The notes below the pieces were generated by a model, which saw only the letters and a program-made list of their open reading frames with translations, made no database searches and was not told the DNA's origin. Below, piece by piece: positions 31,603 to 41,150 of a stretch of 51,428 nucleotides of DNA. The DNA is from a virus. Location of the stretch: IMG/VR virus record IMGVR_UViG_3300032213_002040, positions 1-51,428 of that record; one strand, given 5' to 3'. Each line of letters opens with the position of its first letter. The stretch's first letter is position 1. The translations under genes were made by a program, and so were the position numbers.

Positions 31603-32928
31603 GTGGCAACAGGATTATTAGGAATAAACCCATATTACAAAGGTGTAAGTATAGATATATCTAAACCAATTAATTTAGCTATTCAATTACAACAAAAAGA
31701 ACAAGCTAAAGCGGAAGCATTGGAAAAATATTATATGGATTACGAAAAATCCATAAATCCAAAAGGTTTGGGGAGGGGAGAAGCAGAGGTGTTTAATAAA
31801 AAATTCAACACAGCGAGAGAATATTGGATGAAAAACAAAGAAGCCATTTTAAATCCCAGAAGATACGGTATGGATGCTCAAAGCACATATATGGCTGCAT
31901 TAAAAGATGCACAAGGATACATTGAGTTAGGGAAACAAGCTACAGCTGAAAGAAAAGCTTTTGTAGATTATATTAATAAACAAAAAGCACAAGGTAAACA
32001 TATTTCAGATAATTATTTACAAGTAATGGAAAATGCAATGAGGCCGGTTGAAGGCGGATATGTTGCACCAGATTTTTCTCAAATAAAAATTTATGATCCA
32101 CATGATCCAATTAAGTTTGGTCAAAAATTAGACTTGATTCTTAAAAGAACAGAAGGCGTACCAACAAAAGAGTTTTTGCCGGGTTCTAGAACAGAGTTTC
32201 AATGGGCTACTCCAAAAACAATTAATAAAGATGAAGCAAGGTCTATCGCTTATAGCGAATTGCAAGACGATGGTTATAGAGAATATATTTCTAATGTAAC
32301 AAAAGACCCAGTATTTTTAAAATCATTAGGTGATGTTTATAAAAAAAGAACTGGTCAAAATTTAAATGTTAATGATTTAAGAGAAGTTTCGTATGCAAAT
32401 GTTTTAGCTCAAGCTCCAGATGTTGTAGATAGAGTGAAGCCAGAATTAACCGAGTCTGAAAAAACAAGATTAGCTTTATCTAGGCAAAAATCAACGACTC
32501 CAATAACAATGCCTGAGGAGGGCAATTTGTTAGATCAAATTCCAGATATTAATTTAGCTTCTGGTGGGAAGATTTCTTCAGGAATTGCTTACGATAAAAG
32601 CGGGAAGCCATTAAATGGGGAGATTTATATAGAAAAAACAAAACTTCCTAATGAATGGTTTTCAGTAATTGGTAATCCAAAGGGAGTTAATGGTTTTAAT
32701 GTTAAATTTATTGATGGAAGTCCAGAAGTAATAAGTAATAAAAGAATTGGAACTATCAATAGACAGTCTATGATTAATTATCAAAGGAAATATAATACAG
32801 AGCCTAAAAGTTCACCTCAGTTAGATTTTAGCAATAGTAAATATACTGCGACTAGTGCAAATGGAATGAAGATATATTCAAAAGATGGCGTAAACTGGTT
32901 TGATAATAAAGGTAAAAAAATTCAATAA
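31603..32928 (+). CDS. Hypothetical virion protein, GTG start
   Basis: A 441-residue, hydrophilic, mostly helical N-terminal protein (LQQKEQAKAEALEKYYMDYE) with a beta-rich end (SNSKYTATSANGMKIYSKDG). It starts at GTG 31603; no ATG is nearby in frame. Context places it in the block of proteins packed in or attached to the virion. It is coupled to the giant gene downstream (TAATG at 32926-32930). No family recognised. Confidence 0.55.
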   Translation: MATGLLGINPYYKGVSIDISKPINLAIQLQQKEQAKAEALEKYYMDYEKSINPKGLGRGEAEVFNKKFNTAREYWMKNKEAILNPRRYGMDAQSTYMAALKDAQGYIELGKQATAERKAFVDYINKQKAQGKHISDNYLQVMENAMRPVEGGYVAPDFSQIKIYDPHDPIKFGQKLDLILKRTEGVPTKEFLPGSRTEFQWATPKTINKDEARSIAYSELQDDGYREYISNVTKDPVFLKSLGDVYKKRTGQNLNVNDLREVSYANVLAQAPDVVDRVKPELTESEKTRLALSRQKSTTPITMPEEGNLLDQIPDINLASGGKISSGIAYDKSGKPLNGEIYIEKTKLPNEWFSVIGNPKGVNGFNVKFIDGSPEVISNKRIGTINRQSMINYQRKYNTEPKSSPQLDFSNSKYTATSANGMKIYSKDGVNWFDNKGKKIQ

Positions 32929-35900
32929 TGCCGGAAAACGATAAAATACAATTACCGAAAGGTTTTAAGTTAGATCAAGGAGCTGGTCAACCAGAGGTTA
33001 AATTACCTAAAGGTTTTACTTTAGAAACTGCCGATGTAAAAAAAAAAGTTGGTGGAGAAGAATCTTCCCTTACAGAATTATCATCGAAAGGATTTAGTCC
33101 AGAGCAAATTAGCTTACTTCAAACCGGCACTAAGCCGCCTAAACCTGTTGGTAAAACAGGGGCTACAACTATTATCCCAACAAATATTACGCCTGATCAA
33201 AAAGCTTACGAAAGAGAATTAAAGCGTCAAGATGCAGCTATAAATACCCTTAAAAACACTTACAGCAAAAAGGGTTTAAATTTTAACGAGAAAAGCAAGA
33301 GAGGTCAAGAACAAATAGCCGAACTATTAGATAAAGAGATTAATAATGATCTTACTTTAGTTACTGGTAAAGATCAAAAGCCATATTTAGTTAGAGGTGA
33401 AGGATTTTTAGAATCAGCTGGTAGAGGCATTTTAAGAAGTATTATAGACCCAATAGAATCAACAAAAATTAATTTTACCAATGATGCTGTGGAATTAGCA
33501 GACTTATTGGATGAAAAGATAAAAGAAGAACCTAATGTACCAGAAAGTGCGCCAACAAGAGTTGGTGGGTATTTAGGAGAATTAGCTGGTGGGTTGCCTA
33601 AGATGATGGCTTTATTGGCTATCCCTGTTGCGGGCGAATCTGCAATGGTTGGAGAAATGTATCATAATGCCCTTGCAAATCAAAGGAGAGTACTATATGA
33701 GAGAGGATTGCAAGAAGGAATGGATAGAACAACAGCTGCCCAAAATGCAATGAAAAATGCTCCAATTACAGCAATTCCAGATGCAATCGTTGGTGCAGCA
33801 TTGGCTAGAGGAGTAGGAGGCAAACCAGCCGGTGCTGAAATTATACCTAATGCCGCTAAGGAGTCATTCTTAAAAGCAACCGGTAATGGATTAAAAGGTG
33901 TTGCTAAGGTTTCTGGTATTGGTGGTGCGGCAGAATTTGGAAGATCAAAAGCAGAACAACAATTAGGATATAATGTTACTGACGCAGAAGCTATTGAGAA
34001 TGGTTTAAGAGGTATGGGAGAATATGCAATTATGGATGCTGCATTTAAGCTTGCTCATTCGGGGCCGAAATATTTAAGCTCAGCAGCTAAGAATTTATTA
34101 TCTAGTGTGCCTAAAGAGGTATTAGAAGTAGCCGCAGAAAAATATCCTGATGGCAAACAGACTCTTGAAGATGTAGCTAAGTTTACAGAAACAAAAGCCA
34201 AAGTACAAGATTTTGTGCCAGAAGAAAAGGTTGCAGCGGTTGCTGGTTTGACTGAAAAAGCTGATAATTTAAAATTAGATATTGAAGCCTTAGAAGAAAA
34301 GAAGAAAGCGCTTCCACCAGCGATAGCGTCTAAAGTTGATGTTGAAATTGCAGATAAAAATAAAGAAATTAAATTTTATGACAATCAAATTAAGAAAGTT
34401 GTAGAATCAAAAGATATTACTGGTATTAAAGAAGAAATAGACGATTTAACAGGATTAAAAGCTGGAGAAATTCCTGTTGAAGAATATGATTTAAAGAATG
34501 GAGATATAATTACCGCAAATATTTACGGTAAACAAGAAAAAGGCAAAGTCATTGGAGTGGGTACCAAAAGAGGGGAAATAGTAATTGACTTTATAGATGA
34601 AAATAATAATCAAAGATTTGTTTATGCTGATCAGGTTCAAAACATAGAAAGAGGTCAAGCGGAAATAGATAATCTTTCTAGTAGCCAAAAAGCTAGATTA
34701 AATGAATTGCTTAATAAAGAAGAATTAACTCAAGAGGATCTTGCTGAAATAAGTCAATTGAATAAAGCTAAAACTGAAGTTAAGCAAATAGAAGCTCAAT
34801 TCCCAGAAACATTAAAAACAGAAAAATATGCCGTACAAGAGCCAAGCCCAGAGGGCGTACTTCAACCTGAACAAGAAAGAGTTAGAGAAACAGGGGGTGA
34901 ACGTAAAAGAGTGGAACCAAGCGTCAAAGGGAAAGAAATTGCCAAAGAAGGTAAGCAAGCTAAAATCGATGAAAAAAGAACCCCGCAAGTAAAGCCACTT
35001 TCAGAATTTAAAGTTGGCGATAAATTTGTTTTTGCCACAGATAAGGGTGGTTCAGAACATACAATAGTTTCTATCGACAATGGAATTGTAAAGTTTAAGA
35101 CAAAAGGATCTAAAGAAGTTTCTTCTGCTTCAGAAATTCAAAGACTGGGAAATGATTTAGCATTATTAAAATCTGATTGGAATAAGGGAATTAGACCAAA
35201 TGAATCAGAATTAAAAGGAAGCAGATTTAAAACAAAAATAAAAACGACTAAAGAGCAGATAAATAATCTTACAAAGGAATTATTAAAAGTAGATTACGCG
35301 GGAGCAGAGCCAAAAGAAAATCCTGAATCAGCTAAAGATTTTTATGAAGATGTAGCAAGAAGATATTTAGAAAATGATATTGACATTGTAAAAGTAGTTG
35401 ATGATCTGCATGGCGGGAAGGATAGATTGCAAGAAATAATAAATGGGGTGGCTCCTAAAAAAACATATCAAGAGGCTTTAAAAGAAAAGCAAGAAGCTGA
35501 AAAGAAACAAACAAGACAAGCAGCTGGAGAAAAAGCAGCGGTTAGCAGAAGAATATTTGATAGAGTGTTTAAGATGGATGTTCCTGAAGATGCTGAGCAA
35601 ATAGCATTGAGATATTTGGCTGATGGCGGCAAAGTTAGTAAGGCGGCTGTAGATGAAGCGTATGGCTCAGTAAAGCGTGCTGCATTGAATACCGGCAGAA
35701 GGGAGCTTTTGTCTGAAGAAGTAAAATCTAAAGATTTTGTTGGTGGTAAAGAAACTTTGGATGAAATAGCTCATAAATTATGGGAAGAAAGTGGTCAAAG
35801 AGTACCAGAAAGTGAAATTAAGGATAGATTAATGGCTGAAATTGGTAATAATAATACCAGATTAGAAGCGGCCGAGGCTTATTTAGAAAAATATGATTTT

Positions 35901-36311
35901 GAATATCAAGAAGAAAAAAGATATGAAAGATTAGCTCAAGAAGCTGAAGCAGAATTCCTAGAGGAGCAAGCTAAATTAGAAGAAGAACTTAGAAAACCAT
36001 TGGACGAACAAATTGAAGGCGAAGCGTCTGAAGAACACATAAACAACTTAATAAAACAATATGAAGCAGAAATTAAAGGAGAAGATCAACAACTTAGACC
36101 CGAGAGTAAGGGAGAAGCTGTTAAAGAGATTAGCAGCAGAGAGGCTGGAGAAAAGGTTGCAAAAACAGAAGCCGAGTTAGCAAAAGACTACAAAGAGGTA
36201 ATTAGTAAGGCTAGTAAAAAAGCCAAAGAAAATGCCAAAAAAGACTTTGTAGATCGTAACTTTGATAGCATAGTAGCAAAATTAAAAATTCAAATAAAAT
36301 GCCCAACGTAA
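32928..36311 (+). CDS. Giant internal (polyvalent-type) virion protein 1
   Basis: A 1127-residue protein. It opens with the LPKGF repeats typical of phage polyvalent proteins (IQLPKGFKLDQG, KLPKGFTLE), then a central amphipathic and hydrophobic region (MMALLAIPVAGESAMVGEMY; AAFKLAHSGPKYLSSAAKNL) and very long Lys/Glu-rich helices. The last 300 residues are charged coiled coil. Such proteins are packaged and ejected. I recognise no enzymatic motif. It overlaps the ferritin-like gene by 13 nt. Confidence 0.6.
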   Translation: MPENDKIQLPKGFKLDQGAGQPEVKLPKGFTLETADVKKKVGGEESSLTELSSKGFSPEQISLLQTGTKPPKPVGKTGATTIIPTNITPDQKAYERELKRQDAAINTLKNTYSKKGLNFNEKSKRGQEQIAELLDKEINNDLTLVTGKDQKPYLVRGEGFLESAGRGILRSIIDPIESTKINFTNDAVELADLLDEKIKEEPNVPESAPTRVGGYLGELAGGLPKMMALLAIPVAGESAMVGEMYHNALANQRRVLYERGLQEGMDRTTAAQNAMKNAPITAIPDAIVGAALARGVGGKPAGAEIIPNAAKESFLKATGNGLKGVAKVSGIGGAAEFGRSKAEQQLGYNVTDAEAIENGLRGMGEYAIMDAAFKLAHSGPKYLSSAAKNLLSSVPKEVLEVAAEKYPDGKQTLEDVAKFTETKAKVQDFVPEEKVAAVAGLTEKADNLKLDIEALEEKKKALPPAIASKVDVEIADKNKEIKFYDNQIKKVVESKDITGIKEEIDDLTGLKAGEIPVEEYDLKNGDIITANIYGKQEKGKVIGVGTKRGEIVIDFIDENNNQRFVYADQVQNIERGQAEIDNLSSSQKARLNELLNKEELTQEDLAEISQLNKAKTEVKQIEAQFPETLKTEKYAVQEPSPEGVLQPEQERVRETGGERKRVEPSVKGKEIAKEGKQAKIDEKRTPQVKPLSEFKVGDKFVFATDKGGSEHTIVSIDNGIVKFKTKGSKEVSSASEIQRLGNDLALLKSDWNKGIRPNESELKGSRFKTKIKTTKEQINNLTKELLKVDYAGAEPKENPESAKDFYEDVARRYLENDIDIVKVVDDLHGGKDRLQEIINGVAPKKTYQEALKEKQEAEKKQTRQAAGEKAAVSRRIFDRVFKMDVPEDAEQIALRYLADGGKVSKAAVDEAYGSVKRAALNTGRRELLSEEVKSKDFVGGKETLDEIAHKLWEESGQRVPESEIKDRLMAEIGNNNTRLEAAEAYLEKYDFEYQEEKRYERLAQEAEAEFLEEQAKLEEELRKPLDEQIEGEASEEHINNLIKQYEAEIKGEDQQLRPESKGEAVKEISSREAGEKVAKTEAELAKDYKEVISKASKKAKENAKKDFVDRNFDSIVAKLKIQIKCPT

Positions 36312-36814
36312 AAAATTTATTAAGCCCTAGCATGAAGAAGGGCTTGCAAAAAGCAATATACCTAGAACTGTATCAATCTAACTTATGGAAACATACAGCT
36401 AACCAGTTACAAAGATTAGGTTATTTTGGTAGTCAAAAGTATTTCTTAGCGGAAAGCGCAGAGGAATTAACACATTATCAAATATTAGTTGATTTTATCA
36501 ATGATATGGGTGATGTGGCGGAAGTTCCAAAAATTGACGAAGCAGACGATACAATTGATTCATTAGCTACAGCATTGCAGGTGGCTTATGATATGGAGCT
36601 AGAAGTGTATAATCAATACAAAAAATTATATGCTGAAGCTGACGAAGAAGATTGCGCTGTTGCAATTTTCTTACAACAATTTGTTACTATCCAAGTAAAA
36701 GCCGTTGGCGCTTACGGAGATTTAATCAGTCGTTATAATAGATGCGGAACAAACGAAGCTGCTATCTTAGAATTTGATGAGTATTTATCAGAACAAAATA
36801 ATACATATAAATAA
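36299..36814 (+). CDS. Ferritin-like protein
   Basis: A 171-residue four-helix-bundle protein of the ferritin type: LYQSNLWKHTANQLQRLGYF, FLAESAEELTHYQILVDFIN, the D-x-D loop, then ALQVAYDMELEVYNQYKKLY and FLQQFVTIQVKAVGAYGDLI. Ligands visible: E23, the EExxH set (E55, E56, H59), E102 and Q132. The helix-D glutamate expected in FV-x-EQ is Ile131 here and the following EE pair is lost, so the iron-oxidation site appears incomplete. It lies between two giant virion proteins, overlapping the first by 13 nt and coupled to the second (TAATG), so it may be carried in the particle. Fold fairly sure; iron role unsure. Confidence 0.72.
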   Translation: MPNVKNLLSPSMKKGLQKAIYLELYQSNLWKHTANQLQRLGYFGSQKYFLAESAEELTHYQILVDFINDMGDVAEVPKIDEADDTIDSLATALQVAYDMELEVYNQYKKLYAEADEEDCAVAIFLQQFVTIQVKAVGAYGDLISRYNRCGTNEAAILEFDEYLSEQNNTYK

Positions 36815-39800
36815 TGGGTTGCATTTACGTTATAGATGGTGTAGAGTATAATGAAGCACAGCTTAAAGAATACTTGGCTAAAAACTTGGAAGCTTTTTCT
36901 GAAGAATTAGCTGGCGAAGAATCTGAAATAAGAGGAATCAACAAAGCCGCTAATGAAATAAGAAGAAACTTTTTAGGTATGGAAAGCTATGATCCAGATG
37001 TTATTACCAATTATGAAGCAAATCAAAAAGCTGAACAATTGATGAGAGATGGCTATGACGTAGATAAAATGCTTACTCGATTAGAAAGAGGCGATCAAGT
37101 TACTTTAGTTGAGCAAGAAATGATTAAAATTCTAAACATGGAATTGGATGCTAAAATAGCAGAAAATCCAACAGACGAATTGCTTGCAAAACAAAGAAGA
37201 TTAACGCAAATAAATGATTTAATTGGTAGCGATCCAGCTAGAATATTACAAGCTAGAAGGGGTATGCCAGAACCAATGACAAGAATATCCGATTTCTATG
37301 TAGATAAAATGAATAGAAATGGAGTTGAGATATTGACTGCTAAACAAAAATTAGAGGCAAAGCAAGACTATGAAAACTTGCAAAAAGCAAATGAGGAAGT
37401 AGAAGGTTTGAGAAATAAAGTAAATGAAGTTGCTGCCAAAGATTTAGTTGAAAGAGAAATAAAAGAAACAAAAAGCACACCGAAGAAAAAAAGAGATTAC
37501 GCTGCTGAAAGAAGCAAGGTAATAGGAAGTATTAAGCAAAAGCTAAAAGATATTCGTCAAGGTAGAAGTGGCGTAACAGCCGTGCCATTACCGGGCGTTC
37601 AAGAATTTATTGAGATTGCTCCAGATGTAGCAAAATTAGCTAGATTATTTGTAGAAGAAGGTTTTGATAAATTAGATGATGTTGTAACTAAGGTACATGA
37701 AGTATTAAGAACAGAATTAGCAGGTCTTACAAAGAAGGATGTGCAAGACATGATTGCTGGCAAATACAGCAAACCAAGAGAAACCAAATCAGAAATACAG
37801 GTAAAAGTTGAGGCATTAAAGAAAGAGGCAAAACTACTTAATGAAATTGAGGAAGTAAAAGCCGGCAAGCCAAAAACAGAAAAAGAAGAAGTAAGAAAGA
37901 ATCAAAGAATTGCAGATTTAAATAAGCAATTAGTACAAGCTAAAAAAGAAGCTGGTTACTACGATGATACTAGAATCAAACAAGCAGAAAAAGCTGTATC
38001 TAAAAACATAGAAGAATTAAAAAGAAGAATTGAGGATAAAGATTTTGAAGTAGAAAAAGCTGCAAAGGTTAGTAGTCCTAAATTAGAGGAATTAAGAGCA
38101 GAGCAAAAAGCTTTAAGAGATGAATTTAATGCTTTAAAAAATGAGCAGAAAGTTAAAAAAGATGCAGGAGAAACTAAGCTTGAAAGTTCCGTAGGTAGGG
38201 TAGAAAAAGACATCGCAGAATTAGAAAGAAGATTAGCGGAGGGTGATTACTCAGACAAACCAAAGCGTCTAAACATATTGGACGATAGAGAATTAAGAAA
38301 AAGGAACCCAGAATTATTTAATAAATACTTAGATGCTATTGACAAAAGAGATACGTTATTGCATGAGTATGAATTAAAAATGGCAAGAGAGGAAATTAAT
38401 GCTAAGAAAGGTTATGAAAAAATAGCTGCCGAAACCGGTAAATTAGCTAAAGAAGGATTTAATACAGTTAAAGCGCTTAAAGCCGGAGTTGATAACTCTG
38501 TAATATTTATTCAAAACGGATTGGCTGTAATGAATCCAATGAATATTAAAGCTACACTAAAAGGACTTGAGGCTCAGTTAGATGTAGTTGGAAGTGAAGG
38601 TAATTTTAGAAGAAGATTAGTTCAAATACATGAGAATAAGCCATTGATGGATATGATTACTAGGTCTGGATTGGATATTATTGATCCAAAAGGATTTAGG
38701 GAGTCTGTTACCAATGAGCAATTTGGAGGGGCAAACTGGTTAGAAAAATTAAAAATAAAAGTAAAAGGTAAAGAATATAAAGCTTCAATGCTTACGGCAC
38801 CTTTTGAAAGAATATTTGCTGCATTTAGTAACGAATTTAGACTTCAGATATTTTTAAGAGGAGCAGAAAGATTAATAGCTAAGGGTAAAACATTAGATAA
38901 TAACATTGAGGATTTCAAAAGCTTAGCAAGCTATGCAAATAACATTACTGGTAGAGGCAAGATACACGAAGCATTGAAAAGAGCAGAGCCTGTAATTTCA
39001 TCTTTAATATGGGCGCCTAGTCTTATGTCATCTTCATTAAACCTAATGGGACTAGGAGATGTGGTAAATTTAGGTAAGAATAAGGGTTATTATAGAAATA
39101 TGACTCCTGAAGTAAGAAAATATGCTATTAAAGAAACAGCTGCTGGTATTGCTATGGGTGCATTAGTTATGGGTGCAATGGCGCTTGATCCAGATAAAGA
39201 AGTGGATTATGATCCTACCAGTGTAACATTTGGTCAAGTTAGAGATACCAAAAATGGCTGGTCTTATAATGTGTTTGGTAGATTTACGCCGTATGTAAGA
39301 TACCTAGCAATGATGTCTTTGAGAGGCAAGAGAATTGATGGCAAGCCAGTTAAATTTGATGCTAAAGCTGAAACATATAAGTTCCTTAGAGGTAAAGCTG
39401 CTCCAGTAGCAGGTGTAGGCGCTGACTTGTTATTTTCAAAGAATTTTCAGGGTAAAAACTATTCTTTAGATGATAAGGGGCAGATTGCTAGTGATTTATT
39501 TGAGCCATTATTTGTTGCAGATTTAAGAAAACAAATGGAAATAGATGGCACAGACGCCCTTTTAACTAGAGGTATCCCATCTTTTGTAGGTATCAAGGTC
39601 GTAAATGAAAAAATGTATGATGAAAGAGATTTATCATCTTTGCTTAAAAACACTCAAGATTCAGAGTCAATGGATAAAAACCTTATCGTAAACTATAATG
39701 ATAACGGAAGATACATAACCAAAGAGGAATTTAAAGAATTCGCCAAGCAAAGAGATGAATTAATAGGGGAATATATTACCAAAATACATGAAAAAGGCGT

Positions 39801-40017
39801 ACCAGTTTTAGAGGAAGAAAAGGTAGTAATTAAGCCTATTACAGAAGTTCCAAAAGAAGATTTGATAAAAGAAATCAATAGACTTAAAACGCTTGCAACC
39901 AAAAAAGTTAAGGAAAAATTATTCGGTGAAAAGCCAGAACCAGAAGATTATTTAAAAGACGAATTACAGCTTACAAGAGATGATTTAGGTATAGGCGCTG
40001 AGCAAGAAGAACCCTAG
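36814..40017 (+). CDS. Giant internal (polyvalent-type) virion protein 2, LPD38-like region
   Basis: A 1067-residue protein. It begins MGCIYVIDGVEYNEAQLKEY, continues with Lys/Glu-rich coiled coil (about 190-560), then a denser region where MLTAPFERIFAAFSNEFRLQ, LASYANNITGRGKI and VISSLIWAPSLMSSSLNLMG resemble the LPD38-type domain of large polyvalent phage proteins, and a hydrophobic stretch TAAGIAMGALVMGAMAL. These proteins are co-injected with the DNA. Family match is from memory and tentative. It ends 34 nt before the fibre promoter. Confidence 0.6.
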   Translation: MGCIYVIDGVEYNEAQLKEYLAKNLEAFSEELAGEESEIRGINKAANEIRRNFLGMESYDPDVITNYEANQKAEQLMRDGYDVDKMLTRLERGDQVTLVEQEMIKILNMELDAKIAENPTDELLAKQRRLTQINDLIGSDPARILQARRGMPEPMTRISDFYVDKMNRNGVEILTAKQKLEAKQDYENLQKANEEVEGLRNKVNEVAAKDLVEREIKETKSTPKKKRDYAAERSKVIGSIKQKLKDIRQGRSGVTAVPLPGVQEFIEIAPDVAKLARLFVEEGFDKLDDVVTKVHEVLRTELAGLTKKDVQDMIAGKYSKPRETKSEIQVKVEALKKEAKLLNEIEEVKAGKPKTEKEEVRKNQRIADLNKQLVQAKKEAGYYDDTRIKQAEKAVSKNIEELKRRIEDKDFEVEKAAKVSSPKLEELRAEQKALRDEFNALKNEQKVKKDAGETKLESSVGRVEKDIAELERRLAEGDYSDKPKRLNILDDRELRKRNPELFNKYLDAIDKRDTLLHEYELKMAREEINAKKGYEKIAAETGKLAKEGFNTVKALKAGVDNSVIFIQNGLAVMNPMNIKATLKGLEAQLDVVGSEGNFRRRLVQIHENKPLMDMITRSGLDIIDPKGFRESVTNEQFGGANWLEKLKIKVKGKEYKASMLTAPFERIFAAFSNEFRLQIFLRGAERLIAKGKTLDNNIEDFKSLASYANNITGRGKIHEALKRAEPVISSLIWAPSLMSSSLNLMGLGDVVNLGKNKGYYRNMTPEVRKYAIKETAAGIAMGALVMGAMALDPDKEVDYDPTSVTFGQVRDTKNGWSYNVFGRFTPYVRYLAMMSLRGKRIDGKPVKFDAKAETYKFLRGKAAPVAGVGADLLFSKNFQGKNYSLDDKGQIASDLFEPLFVADLRKQMEIDGTDALLTRGIPSFVGIKVVNEKMYDERDLSSLLKNTQDSESMDKNLIVNYNDNGRYITKEEFKEFAKQRDELIGEYITKIHEKGVPVLEEEKVVIKPITEVPKEDLIKEINRLKTLATKKVKEKLFGEKPEPEDYLKDELQLTRDDLGIGAEQEEP

Positions 40018-40050
40018 AAATTTTTTGGAGTTAAATAGCCTGAAATTTCT

Positions 40051-40058
40051 TATATTTG
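40051..40058 (+). promoter_or_regulatory. Promoter of the fibre module (TATATTTG)
   Basis: TATATTTG full -7 match in the 59-nt gap before ATG 40077; the nearest TTTG is at 40024-40027, with a 23-nt spacing, slightly long. Predicted leader about 12 nt. Confidence 0.6.
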
Positions 40059-40076
40059 GTCTAAATTTTAAATACA

Positions 40077-40595
40077 ATGCCGTTAACTCCCAATTTTTCA
40101 GCTAGCCAGAATTATGGTACACCATCGGTTATTACTTTAACAGATACCTCAACTGGTTCTGATGGAACTATAGCAAAAAGACGAGTATATATGTTGCAAG
40201 CTAATGGTACTTATTTAGTGCCAGCAGGAACAACTACAAATTATGTAGATTGGTCTTTAGCAGATACTTCAATTAGTTTAGATGTTTTAGCTCAAGATTC
40301 AGCATTAAGTATAACTGTTCAATGGTTAACTTCTGGTAATACAGTTGTTCAATCAAAAACAACTTCATTCGCATTTACAGCATACAATGAAACCTTTTAC
40401 TATGGCTTAACAGAGAGCCAAGTAGCAAATTCTAATTTGACTGCAAGTACTAATTGGTATCAAAATAAAATGACATTAAGAGTGGAGTTAGATAGTGCAA
40501 CACAAGCAATTTCATTCGCTTCGGATATATTTAGTGCGCAATCAGCATTGAACAGAGCAACTTATATTTCTACAAACTCAAATTTCTTTTTCTAA
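40077..40595 (+). CDS. Fibre-region protein, Ig-like
   Basis: A 172-residue, Ser/Thr-rich, beta-sandwich-like protein (NFSASQNYGTPSVITLTDTS; YVDWSLADTSISLDVLAQD; LSITVQWLTSGNTVVQSKTT). It carries no charge-rich segment or signal peptide. It looks like an Ig-like or adaptor domain placing fibres; no named family. First gene of the operon; its TAA overlaps the next ATG (TAATG). Confidence 0.55.
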   Translation: MPLTPNFSASQNYGTPSVITLTDTSTGSDGTIAKRRVYMLQANGTYLVPAGTTTNYVDWSLADTSISLDVLAQDSALSITVQWLTSGNTVVQSKTTSFAFTAYNETFYYGLTESQVANSNLTASTNWYQNKMTLRVELDSATQAISFASDIFSAQSALNRATYISTNSNFFF

Positions 40596-41146
40596 TGGCA
40601 ACACCAGCAGAAGTAATATCATTAGCTAAAATATCCGAATACCTATGGAATGACGCTATACCAAAAGAAAGCGCATTTTTTGGTGGTACGATTGATCCTC
40701 GTAAAGCAACACAACTTTACATGGAATGGAAAGCTTTAGAATATGGCAATAACCAAAACATAACAAACGGAACAGGCGACTCCCCACAAACATTACAAGG
40801 TGTAGCTAATTATGTTTATGCTCTTTGTGGAGCTAAATTAGCTTTGGCAAATCAAATATTAGTAGCAGGCGGTGGAGGCGGATCAGTTGTACCGGGCGGC
40901 GGTGGCTTAGGTGTACGCGAGTACTCTAAATTCGCTGTTGAAGGCACATCAAGTATTAGCTTCCCAGAAGCAATTAATTCAACATTGCTTTATGCATCTC
41001 GTGGAGGTATTGATGTGGGAGCTATCCTTACTTCAGGTACTCCAACAGGAAGCCAAGTATTATGGAATTCAACTTCAGGCACTTTAACTGTAGCATCTGA
41101 TGTTCCATTCTACTTAAATGAATTTGTAAGAATATTAGTTAAATAA
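40595..41146 (+). CDS. Fibre-region protein with Gly-rich hinge
   Basis: A 183-residue protein: an N-terminal helical part (TPAEVISLAKISEYLWNDAI), a Gly-rich hinge (AGGGGGSVVPGGGGLGVREY, about 91-110) and a C-terminal beta domain that ends in VPFYLNEFVRILVK. The hinge separates an attachment part from a distal part, as in short fibres or fibre adaptors. No family recognised. A homing nuclease gene follows 4 nt downstream. Confidence 0.55.
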   Translation: MATPAEVISLAKISEYLWNDAIPKESAFFGGTIDPRKATQLYMEWKALEYGNNQNITNGTGDSPQTLQGVANYVYALCGAKLALANQILVAGGGGGSVVPGGGGLGVREYSKFAVEGTSSISFPEAINSTLLYASRGGIDVGAILTSGTPTGSQVLWNSTSGTLTVASDVPFYLNEFVRILVK

Positions 41147-41150
41147 TTAT

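Noticed and set aside
40017-40049. Inverted repeat GAAATTT/AAATTTC as terminator
   Set aside because: AT-only arms of 7 bp with a long loop and no T run after it; too weak.
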